Assembly (NCBI GenBank): GCA_947037025.1
Contig: CAMQSU010000010.1
Coordinates: 1-50,007, forward strand
Reading direction: 5' to 3'
Length of the DNA stretch: 50,007 nucleotides
Origin: an uncultured Clostridia bacterium
GTDB lineage: Bacteria; Bacillota; Clostridia; Christensenellales; UBA3700
Shown: piece by piece, positions 36,196 to 44,061 of the stretch
Numbering within the stretch: the first letter of the stretch is position 1
Layout of the letters: each line of letters begins with the position of its first letter
Translations under genes and position numbers: made by a program
The notes under the pieces: model-generated
The model's database searches: none
What the model was told of the DNA's origin: nothing
The model's input: the letters and a program-made list of their open reading frames with translations, nothing else

Positions 36196-37386
36196 ATGAA
36201 AAAAAGATTACCAAATTTAGATGATAATTATATTGGTTTAAGAATCAGTGATGGTGCGGGTGCATTTATCGCAGGTTTTGCATTTCTATATATTTTTCAG
36301 ATTGCAATTATAGTTATTGCAGGTCTTGCTGGCGAAACTATTGAAGCTTGTAAACCGATGGCGATTTGGCTAATGTATGTTACAATGGTCATCAATCAAG
36401 CAGCTCTTGTTGTTGCGGTGTGGGTGTATGGTCTTGTATCAAATAAACCTATTATCAGAACGTGTAGACTTAAAAAGAAATTATCGCCAATTCAAGTTTT
36501 GATATTGCCACTTATTGCTGTATTTAGTATACTTGCATTCTTGCCAATTGCAGAAGGGTTTGTTATGCTTGTTGAGCTTATTACTGGTAAGCCAGTTGTA
36601 AGCAATATCAATATCGGCACAGAGTGGTGGCAGATAATTTTATCAATATTCTTTATTGCAGTACTTCCTGCTATCGGCGAGGAGATTTTGTTCCGTGGTG
36701 CTGTTGCGCGTGGTCTAAAACGAAAAAGTTATGTTTTCGGAATTTTAATGTCAGCATTCCTTTTTTCAATATTCCATGGCAGCGCAGCGCAAACTGTTCA
36801 TCAATTCCTAATTGGTATCGTATTTGCATATGTTTATTTTGTCAGCGGATCATTACTTGCTAGTATGGTTGTGCATTTTTGCAATAACGCACTCGCAATT
36901 GCATTTGATTCGATTATGACTCAAGCAATCAATCCTGAAGTTGGTGCATCACTATCTGGTGGTGCGTTAGCGGGTATTTATGTTGCGATGTCTATTGTTG
37001 GCATTATTGGTCTATACTTTTTAATGAGATGGTTTATGGCGGAAAGCAAAAAAGTTGCTCACATTGTAGATGTGGACAAAGATAAATATGCATTCTTTAA
37101 AGATCCGATTAGGATTTTTACTCGTGAAGGGTACGCTAAATTTAATGCAACACTAGCTGATTTATTTGCTGACTCTGATGATAAAGTAGATATTAATAAA
37201 GATATAAATGAAGTGGATGCTTCAATGGTAAATGAAGATTTAAGAGGGTTGCTAGAGCAGCATAACAAAAACACTCTACACAAACGCAAACGCTATGACA
37301 TGATTGTTTTAGGTATTGCAATTGCAATATGTTCTTCTGTTTGGATTCTTAATCTAATTATATCTCCTGCTTGTCCTATCGCATGA
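36196..37386 (+). CDS. CPBP-family (CAAX-type) intramembrane metalloprotease
   Basis: This 396-aa membrane protein has ~8 hydrophobic helices. The CPBP (Abi) motifs are all present: EEILFRGAVARGL (~161-173, the EExxxR motif), FLFSIFHG (FxxxH) and VVHFCNNALA (HxxxN). The family includes prenyl-protein-type proteases and bacterial proteins involved in bacteriocin self-immunity or membrane-protein processing; the substrate is unknown. A charged cytosolic segment (~280-365) precedes one last transmembrane helix. AAGGAG precedes ATG 36196. The stop overlaps the rlmH start, so the two are co-translated. Confidence 0.92.
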   Translation: MKKRLPNLDDNYIGLRISDGAGAFIAGFAFLYIFQIAIIVIAGLAGETIEACKPMAIWLMYVTMVINQAALVVAVWVYGLVSNKPIIRTCRLKKKLSPIQVLILPLIAVFSILAFLPIAEGFVMLVELITGKPVVSNINIGTEWWQIILSIFFIAVLPAIGEEILFRGAVARGLKRKSYVFGILMSAFLFSIFHGSAAQTVHQFLIGIVFAYVYFVSGSLLASMVVHFCNNALAIAFDSIMTQAINPEVGASLSGGALAGIYVAMSIVGIIGLYFLMRWFMAESKKVAHIVDVDKDKYAFFKDPIRIFTREGYAKFNATLADLFADSDDKVDINKDINEVDASMVNEDLRGLLEQHNKNTLHKRKRYDMIVLGIAIAICSSVWILNLIISPACPIA

Positions 37387-37856
37387 TGAGAGTTAATATT
37401 GTTTGCATAGGCAAAATAAAAGAATCCTTTTATAAAGATGCGATTGCTGAGTATTCAAAGCGTCTTACAAGGTTTTGCAAACTGACAATTATCGAGCTTT
37501 CAGAAGCTATGCTAACTGGCAAGAGTAGTGCGGAAATTGATAAAGTTAAATATTTAGAAGGATTATCAATTCTTGCAAAGTCAAAAGGATATTTGATTTC
37601 GCTAGATCTAGCCGGACAAATGCTAACAAGTCCGCAAATATCTGATACAATATCAAAGTGTGAAGTGGACGGGATTAGCGAGATTTCTTTTGTTATTGGC
37701 GGCTCTTATGGATTATCTGACCAAGTGAAGTCTAATTGCGATATGTCAATTTGCTTTGGTAGAGTTACCTACCCGCATCAGCTTATGCGTGTGATACTAA
37801 CAGAGCAAATTTATCGCGCGTTTATGATAGGATCTAATAGTGAGTATCACAAATAA
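37383..37856 (+). CDS. rlmH: 23S rRNA pseudouridine-1915 N3-methyltransferase
   Basis: RlmH is a SPOUT-fold methyltransferase acting on the 70S ribosome at position 1915 of 23S rRNA. The start is ATG 37383, whose ATGA overlaps the preceding stop; ATG 37386 is equally possible. The ~157-aa product has the family length. It carries KSKGYLISLDLAGQMLTSPQ, the knot motif FVIGGSYGLSD, and MSICFGRVTYPHQLMRVILTEQIYRAFMIGSNSEYHK, the conserved C-terminus. It lacks a Shine-Dalgarno and probably depends on translational coupling to the CPBP gene. Confidence 0.96.
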   Translation: MMRVNIVCIGKIKESFYKDAIAEYSKRLTRFCKLTIIELSEAMLTGKSSAEIDKVKYLEGLSILAKSKGYLISLDLAGQMLTSPQISDTISKCEVDGISEISFVIGGSYGLSDQVKSNCDMSICFGRVTYPHQLMRVILTEQIYRAFMIGSNSEYHK

Positions 37857-38097
37857 TATTTCATTTAATTTTTATTTCGATAAGCATTTATTCGTATAAT
37901 ATAAAATTGATTACCTTAGTAATATCTGCAAACTTAGCTAATTAAATCAACTAATTATTATTTTATTTGATTGAAGATTATGTTTAGCGTAGGTTGATAA
38001 TTATGCAACCTTAAATTTGCTTGATTACAACTGATAAATGCACTAGTAGCTTAATTATTTCATATAATACATATATAACTAAAATAGTGAGGTGGAT

Positions 38098-38937
38098 ATG
38101 TATAATATTGATGATCTGAACCGCGATTTGGCGGAATTAGAGTTGGGCGGTGCAAGAGTCATGACTATTGGTTACTCATTGCTGGGTAGACCAATTAAAG
38201 CAGTTTTTAAGGGCGATGCATCGGGCGGGCAAGTGCTTGTTCAGGCTGCAATGCACGCAAGAGAGTATATAACTACGCCGCTAGTTATTGAAATGATGAA
38301 AAATTACAGCGGAAGTGGTGGCGTGTGGTGCGTGCCAATGTCAAACCCTGATGGAGTTATGCTTTGCGTGGATGGGTTAGATAGCGTTGCTGATGATAAC
38401 CTCAAAAGCTTTTTGCTTGATGTTAATGGCGGCAGTACGGATTTTTCTCAGTGGAAAGCAAATGCACGTGCCGTTGACCTTAATGTAAATTGGAACGCTA
38501 ACTGGGGTGAGGGCGCGCAAAATGTAACTCGTCCTGCACCAGGGAATTATGTTGGTGCATTTCCGTTATCTGAGCCGGAGAATATTGCACTTTGGGAGTT
38601 TACTAATAAAATTCTGCCAAATGTTACGCTCAGTTATCATGCTAAGGGCAATGTTATATTTTGGGGATTTGGCTGCATAAAGCCATACTATGATGAAGCA
38701 CTTAGGCTTTCTGATAGCACAGGTTATCCTTTGCTTGAGAGTACGGACAGTGCGGGTGGCTATAAAGATTGGTATACCGCAGTCACCGCTAAGCTTGGTC
38801 TTACTTTTGAAGTAGCATCAGCTTCAGAAACTTTTCCTATTCCACTTGATAGATTGCCGGATATTTATAAAGCTAACAAGGATGTGCTGCAAATTTCTAG
38901 CGTAATCGCTGCGGAAATTGAAGCGGATAGAGGATAG
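38098..38937 (+). CDS. M14 family zinc carboxypeptidase, cytosolic
   Basis: This 279-aa metallopeptidase resembles the gamma-D-glutamyl-diamino-acid endopeptidase branch of M14 that trims peptidoglycan peptides. Zinc ligands are His53 and Glu56 (AAMHAREYITTP) and His181 (SYHAKGN); the catalytic Glu238 lies in LTFEVAS. VDLNVNWNANW carries substrate-site residues. ATG 38098 is preferred to GTG 38092 since GAGGTGG overlaps the latter. There is no signal peptide and no LysM domain, so it should act inside the cell, for instance in mother-cell wall recycling or on imported peptides. It lies alone between rlmH and tadA. Confidence 0.9.
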   Translation: MYNIDDLNRDLAELELGGARVMTIGYSLLGRPIKAVFKGDASGGQVLVQAAMHAREYITTPLVIEMMKNYSGSGGVWCVPMSNPDGVMLCVDGLDSVADDNLKSFLLDVNGGSTDFSQWKANARAVDLNVNWNANWGEGAQNVTRPAPGNYVGAFPLSEPENIALWEFTNKILPNVTLSYHAKGNVIFWGFGCIKPYYDEALRLSDSTGYPLLESTDSAGGYKDWYTAVTAKLGLTFEVASASETFPIPLDRLPDIYKANKDVLQISSVIAAEIEADRG

Positions 38938-38985
38938 TAATTTAGCTTTTTTGATAGATATTATAAAAGGCTGCTAGTAATAGTA

Positions 38986-39060
38986 ATTAATGTATTATCA
39001 ATTAATGTATTATCAATTAATGTATTATCAATTAATGTATTAGTAATTAATATATTTTTA
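38986..39060. repeat. 15-bp tandem repeat, about four to five copies
   Basis: Three perfect copies of ATTAATGTATTATCA (38986-39030), then a copy with two changes (39031-39045) and a degraded one (39046-39060), lie between the M14 gene and tadA. A further partial copy follows at ~39067-39081. The 233-bp spacer holds nothing else. Confidence 0.9.
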
Positions 39061-39170
39061 ATAGTAATGAATGTATTATCAATATAACTAATGTAATAGA
39101 AATTAATAAAATTGCATATTAAATAATAGCAAAAAAATTTTGCGAAACATGCTTTTAATTTGAGGTGGTA

Positions 39171-39656
39171 ATGATAGAAAAATTTATGAGAGCTGCCATT
39201 GCTGAGGCAAAGTGTGCGGAGAAATATGATGAGGTTCCCGTTGGTGCGGTTATCGTCAAGGACGGCGTAATAATCGCAGCGGCTGGCAATATGAAAGAGC
39301 GAGAGAACTGTGCGATTTATCATGCGGAAATTGTTGCTATCAAACAGGCTTGTTCGGTGGTTGATAACTGGTATCTTGACGGGTGCGAGATGTATGTGAC
39401 ACTTGAGCCTTGCCCAATGTGTGCTGGTGCAATTATTAATAGCAGAATTGACAAGGTTTATTTTGGAGCGTTCGATTATAAAACCGGATGTGTAGGTTCT
39501 GTGTGTAATTTGCTTGCTGATAAATCATTTAATCATCAGCCTGAAGTTGTTTCTGGTGTGCTTGAAGAAGAATGTTCCGCACTGCTAACTAACTATTTTA
39601 AAGGTAAGAGAGCTGCTAAAAAGCTAGATAAAAAGTATAACATACAAGATGAATAA
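39171..39656 (+). CDS. tadA: tRNA adenosine(34) deaminase TadA
   Basis: TadA deaminates adenosine 34 of tRNA-Arg(ACG) to inosine. ATG 39171 is chosen because GAGGTGG overlaps the in-frame GTG 39165. The 161-aa product carries the zinc/catalytic motif HAE (His51, Glu53) and PCPMC (Cys81, Cys84). VPVGAVIVKDGVIIA and YVTLEPCPMCAGAIINSRIDKVYFGAFDYKTG are the usual surrounding sequence. The end is basic (KGKRAAKKLDKKY). Confidence 0.96.
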   Translation: MIEKFMRAAIAEAKCAEKYDEVPVGAVIVKDGVIIAAAGNMKERENCAIYHAEIVAIKQACSVVDNWYLDGCEMYVTLEPCPMCAGAIINSRIDKVYFGAFDYKTGCVGSVCNLLADKSFNHQPEVVSGVLEEECSALLTNYFKGKRAAKKLDKKYNIQDE

Positions 39657-39802
39657 ACTTAATTAAATAAAGGTTGTATTAAATATATAGCTGACAAATT
39701 GTTATAAAAATATTAATAATAAATACTGATAATTGATATTGTTTTCGGAGTTTTTATATCATGTTAAACTAATGTGAGATTATTGCAAGGAGAAGGATTT
39801 TT

Positions 39803-40366
39803 ATGCTTATTGTAGGACTTGGTAATCCTGAAAAAAGATATGATAATACATACCATAATGTAGGGTTCATGGTTATTGATAAATTGCTAGAATGCCTTAA
39901 TTTGAAATTGAAAAATGATGAGTGCAAGGCAAAAGATGTTGTCGTATATAAAGGCGATGACAAAATTATTATTGCAAAACCTATGACATATATGAATTTA
40001 TCGGGCGAGTGCGTCCGTGAACTTGCAGGCAAATACAAGGTGGATAATAGCGATATTATCATTATTTACGATGATATCGACCTTGATTGCGGGGCACTTA
40101 GAATCCGCCGTGAAGGCTCGGCTGGTACTCATAATGGCATGAGGAGTATTGTGTCGCTTATGAATGGCGGCAATATTCCTAGAGTTCGCTTAGGGGTTGG
40201 TAGACCAACTCCTCCAATGCAGCTAGCCGATTACGTACTGTCAAAGGTTGCAGGTGATAATAAACTTGCTCTTGACAAGACGGTAGATAATGTTGCAGCT
40301 AGTCTTGCAAGTTATATTTCGCATCGTGATTTTGATAAATTTATGCGTGAAGCAATGGTAAAATAA
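39803..40366 (+). CDS. pth: Peptidyl-tRNA hydrolase
   Basis: Pth frees tRNA from prematurely released peptidyl-tRNA. The 187-aa protein has normal length. Active-site residues are visible in VGLGNPEKRYDNTYHNVGF (Asn8, His18), in KPMTYMNLSG, and in IIYDDIDLDCGALRIRREGSAGTHNGMRSI. AAGGAGAAGG precedes ATG 39803. It is followed by mfd, the conserved pth-mfd order of Bacillota. A diverged copy of the last ~36 bp of the coding region occurs 70 bp downstream. Confidence 0.97.
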   Translation: MLIVGLGNPEKRYDNTYHNVGFMVIDKLLECLNLKLKNDECKAKDVVVYKGDDKIIIAKPMTYMNLSGECVRELAGKYKVDNSDIIIIYDDIDLDCGALRIRREGSAGTHNGMRSIVSLMNGGNIPRVRLGVGRPTPPMQLADYVLSKVAGDNKLALDKTVDNVAASLASYISHRDFDKFMREAMVK

Positions 40367-40433
40367 TATCAATTCATTTGTAGTTTTTTTGTCATTAGAT
40401 ATTGATTGATTTATGCGTGATGTAATTGAAACA
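40328..40433 (+). repeat. Diverged duplication of the pth 3' end
   Basis: Segments 40328-40363 (the last 12 sense codons of pth) and 40398-40433 share about three quarters of their positions without gaps, including the exact 12-mer ATTTATGCGTGA. The second copy has an in-frame TGA, so it is not coding. Confidence 0.55.
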
Positions 40434-40474
40434 ATATTATAATTTTAATTTTAGCAAGTTGAAAAGGTAGGAAT

Positions 40475-43400
40475 ATGAATGAGAGTTTGAAAAATGTATT
40501 AGACTTAAGAGAGCATGAGGGAGAATTATTACGCATTAGACAACGAGTGCGTGGTAAGGCTCATACTGCCGTTTTTACAGGTAATTATGCAGAGAGAATT
40601 CATATTAGTACAGGTCTTGATTTGCCGCTGCTTTATATTGTATCAGATAGAAATAAAGCTCGTGAATTGTATAATAAAATTGAGGAATTTAACCCGAAAG
40701 TAGGCTTGCTTGTTGAGCGTGATGACATTTTGATGTATCGTAAACTTTCATCATCAGTCGATAACTCGCAAAGATTACGAACATTGCACGGAATGCTTAC
40801 TGGTGATATTGATATAATTGTTGCGACTAGTGAAGCAATTTTGCAATATTTTCCGACTCCTAAAAGTATAACCGCTAGTGTACTTAAGCTTGAAGTTGAT
40901 AGTGAACATAAGATAGAAAATATAACACGCGCTCTTGCTGTGATGGGTTATAATAATGTTGATGTGGTTGAGGATGTTGGCGACTATAGTCTTGGCGGAG
41001 ATATAATGAGCATCTTCCCTTATGGCGAAAATTCTCCTGTTAGAATTTCTTTTTTTGACGAAATTATAGAGAGTATTAAAGCTTATGATTTATCATCTAG
41101 CAAGTCGATAAATAAGCTGGATTTTTTGACAATATATTCCCCATCTGATCCAACATTTATGGATATAGATATGAGCGTTATCCTTGTAAAGGCTAAAAAA
41201 AGCATTAAGGATTATATCGGTCATGCTAGTGATAGGGCAAGGGGAATTATTGGCGAATTGCAGACGAAAATTGATACTGGATTTAGTCAAGGATATAGCT
41301 GGCTTGCACCTTTTTGCATAAGCAAAATGTGCAAAATAGATGATTTTTTAACTGCTAATACGGTGATTGTTTTTGATGATCCTAATGCGATATTTGATCA
41401 TGCAAGGCTTTATATAAATGACTTTAATAATAGATGCAAAACATTAATACGCGAGGGGGAAGTAACTCCGGAGCATTTAAGCGGATTGCAAAATATAGAA
41501 ACTTTCTCAAGGCTCGTAGATAAATTTACGGGGCTTTCCTTTGCAAATATTGCAAGTTCTAATCAAATATTTAATCCGTCGGAAGTTTTCAGGCTAAACA
41601 ATCCTACAGTTAGGAGTTATTTTGCAAATTTCAAGAGCATATTTACTGATCTGAAAAACTTTAATATTTCCGGTTATAGGATAATTCTTTGTGCGGGTGA
41701 TGAATATACTGCTAGAAGTATGGTAAGCTCGTTATATGATAATAATATTTATTCGCATTATTCTGATGATGTTAGCCTTGATAACTCAGGGGTGCAAGTC
41801 ACTGCTGCTAGAATATCTAATGGGTTTAATTATCCAAAAAGTAAGTTTATACTAATCGGTACTGATGAGCTTGTGAAAAAGCGTGAAGTTAGAAAAGCTA
41901 CAAGGCGTAAAAATACTAATGTTTTCACAATGCCGAAAGTTGGCGATTATGTAGTTCATGATACTCAAGGTATTGGTGTGTGTGCAGGCGTTGAGCAGAT
42001 GGAAACTTTTGGCGTGAAAAAAGACTTTGTTGTGATTAATTACGCAGAGGCGGACAAGCTTTATATTCCTGTTGATCAAATGGATAAATTGCAACGTTAC
42101 AGCGGTTCTGATGCTGTGCCTAAGCTGAATAAACTGGGCGGAAAAGAATTTCAAAAATTAAAAGATAGAGTAAAGGCATCCGTTAAGGAAATGGCTTTTG
42201 ACTTGCTTGAGCTTTATAGGACAAGGCAAAACTCAAGAGGGTATAAATATAGCAATGACACGGCGGCACAGGAAATATTTGAGAATGCTTTTGAACATAC
42301 GGAAACGGAAGACCAATTGAAGGCGACTGAAGATATAAAAACTGACATGGAACGCGGCGTTGTTATGGATAGATTGCTGTGCGGCGATGTTGGTTATGGC
42401 AAGACAGAGGTTGCATTTAGAGCAATGTTTAAAACGGTTATGGAAGGCAAACAAACAGCTATCCTTGCACCTACAACCATACTTGCAAGGCAACATTATT
42501 TGACTGCTGTTGAAAGGTTTGAAGGGCATAATTTTAAGTGCGTTTTGCTGTCAAGATTTCAGTCAAAGCAAGAGATTAAGGCTAGCATTGAACTGATTAA
42601 ATCAGGTGAAGCTGATATTGTTATTGCAACGCATAGATTGCTATCTGCCGACATAAGTTTTAAGGACATTGGACTGCTTGTACTTGATGAAGAGCAACGG
42701 TTTGGCGTTGAACATAAAGAGAAATTGAAACTTCTAAAAGACAATATTAATGTGCTGACATTGTCTGCAACGCCAATCCCAAGAACTCTTAATATGGCAC
42801 TGACTGGCATCCGAGATATATCAGTTTTAGAGATTCCTCCAAAAGAGAGAATCCCTGTTGAAACATACGTAACAGAGCTTACGGATGGTCTGCTTTGTGA
42901 TGTTATTAATCGCGAAATTGACAGAGGCGGGCAAGTTTATATTTTGTATAATAGAGTCACAGATATTGATACAATGGCAGCGCGCATTGAGTCGTTAGTT
43001 CCTAATGCGACGGTTATTATTGGGCATGGTCAGATGGGTGATACTCAGCTAGAAGATTCTATAAATAAATTTTATAACAAAGAGGCAAATGTGCTTGTTT
43101 GTACAACTATTATAGAGAATGGAATTAATTTGCCTGATGCAAATACTCTAGTCGTTTGTGATGCGGATAGATTAGGGCTTAGCGCACTGTATCAGCTGCG
43201 TGGTAGAGTTGGTAGGTCTGATAAACTGGCTTATGCATATTTCACAACAAGGACTGGAAAGGTGCTTACTAGTGACGCACTAAAAAGACTTACTGCCATA
43301 CTTGACTATACTGATTTTGGTAGTGGTTTTAAGATTGCTATGCGTGATCTGGAAATTCGCGGAGCGGGAAATGTACTAGGTAAAGAGCAGCATGGGCATA

Positions 43401-43924
43401 TTGCTAGAGTCGGGTATGATATGTACTGCAAATTGCTTAAAGAAGCAGTTGATGAGATTAGTGGTAATGAAGTTATGAAGGATAGCAATGTTGATATGGT
43501 TGTTGATGTTGAGGCATATCTTGATAGTGATTATATTGCGACTAATGATGAGAAAATCAAAGTGTATAAAAACATTGCAGAGTTATCTAGCATAGCTGAT
43601 TTGAGGGAAATGGAAATTGACCTTAAAGATAGATATGGCACTCCTAACGATAGTCTGCTTAATTTGATGAATATTGCCGTAATTAAAAATATGTCAAGCC
43701 GTATTGGTGCAAAAAAAGTTATTATCAATAATAAAGGCATGGGAATTGAGTTTGACGGCGAAGTTTTTAAGAACGAAGGGGTAATAACTGCAGTTAGTGA
43801 TATGAAAAATGATTGCGTTTTGTCCGTTAGTGCGAATCCTACTATAGTTTTTAATGCAAAAGTATTGGGAATTAAACAGAAATTGGCGTTGATACTGCAA
43901 TTTTTAGAAAAATGCAGCAATTAA
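40475..43924 (+). CDS. mfd: Transcription-repair coupling factor Mfd
   Basis: Mfd removes RNA polymerase stalled at DNA damage and recruits UvrA. The 1149-aa product has the normal length and domain order: UvrB-homology region at the N-terminus, an RNA polymerase interaction domain around VGDYVVHDTQGIGVCAGVEQM, then RecG-type helicase motors. Helicase motifs are LLCGDVGYGKTEVAFRAMFK (~640), ILAPTTILARQH, LLVLDEEQRFGVEHKE, TLSATPIPRTLNMAL and ATLIIENGINLPDANTL-like TTIIENGINLPDANTL, QLRGRVGRSD. The C-terminal regulatory domain is present. AAGGTAGGA precedes ATG 40475. Together with the uvrBA genes it covers transcription-coupled repair. Confidence 0.97.
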   Translation: MNESLKNVLDLREHEGELLRIRQRVRGKAHTAVFTGNYAERIHISTGLDLPLLYIVSDRNKARELYNKIEEFNPKVGLLVERDDILMYRKLSSSVDNSQRLRTLHGMLTGDIDIIVATSEAILQYFPTPKSITASVLKLEVDSEHKIENITRALAVMGYNNVDVVEDVGDYSLGGDIMSIFPYGENSPVRISFFDEIIESIKAYDLSSSKSINKLDFLTIYSPSDPTFMDIDMSVILVKAKKSIKDYIGHASDRARGIIGELQTKIDTGFSQGYSWLAPFCISKMCKIDDFLTANTVIVFDDPNAIFDHARLYINDFNNRCKTLIREGEVTPEHLSGLQNIETFSRLVDKFTGLSFANIASSNQIFNPSEVFRLNNPTVRSYFANFKSIFTDLKNFNISGYRIILCAGDEYTARSMVSSLYDNNIYSHYSDDVSLDNSGVQVTAARISNGFNYPKSKFILIGTDELVKKREVRKATRRKNTNVFTMPKVGDYVVHDTQGIGVCAGVEQMETFGVKKDFVVINYAEADKLYIPVDQMDKLQRYSGSDAVPKLNKLGGKEFQKLKDRVKASVKEMAFDLLELYRTRQNSRGYKYSNDTAAQEIFENAFEHTETEDQLKATEDIKTDMERGVVMDRLLCGDVGYGKTEVAFRAMFKTVMEGKQTAILAPTTILARQHYLTAVERFEGHNFKCVLLSRFQSKQEIKASIELIKSGEADIVIATHRLLSADISFKDIGLLVLDEEQRFGVEHKEKLKLLKDNINVLTLSATPIPRTLNMALTGIRDISVLEIPPKERIPVETYVTELTDGLLCDVINREIDRGGQVYILYNRVTDIDTMAARIESLVPNATVIIGHGQMGDTQLEDSINKFYNKEANVLVCTTIIENGINLPDANTLVVCDADRLGLSALYQLRGRVGRSDKLAYAYFTTRTGKVLTSDALKRLTAILDYTDFGSGFKIAMRDLEIRGAGNVLGKEQHGHIARVGYDMYCKLLKEAVDEISGNEVMKDSNVDMVVDVEAYLDSDYIATNDEKIKVYKNIAELSSIADLREMEIDLKDRYGTPNDSLLNLMNIAVIKNMSSRIGAKKVIINNKGMGIEFDGEVFKNEGVITAVSDMKNDCVLSVSANPTIVFNAKVLGIKQKLALILQFLEKCSN

Positions 43925-43957
43925 GTGGTAAATTACAAAAAATTTAACTGAAATATG

Positions 43958-43986
43958 TTGCAATTTTTAATTTAATTATGTATAAT
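43958..43986 (+). promoter_or_regulatory. Putative sigma-A promoter of the foldase gene
   Basis: TTGCAA (43958-43963), 17 bp, then TATAAT (43981-43986) lies ~75 bp before the start codon. Confidence 0.55.
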
Positions 43987-44061
43987 GTATATATTAATTC
44001 GATATATAATATTTATATGGTGTAATATCATATATTTAGGTGGAAATAAAGGAGATTATTA

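Noticed and set aside
38961..39323. Minus-strand frame with repeated LIDNT residues
   Set aside because: The repetition comes from the 15-bp tandem repeat, and the frame overlaps tadA; there is no ribosome site.
43896..43969. An 11-mer (TGCAATTTTTA) shared by the mfd 3' end and the spacer 63 bp downstream, similar to the WalJ and pth cases
   Set aside because: The match does not extend beyond the 11-mer, and the second copy overlaps the probable -35 box of the foldase promoter, so chance in A+T-rich sequence is more likely.
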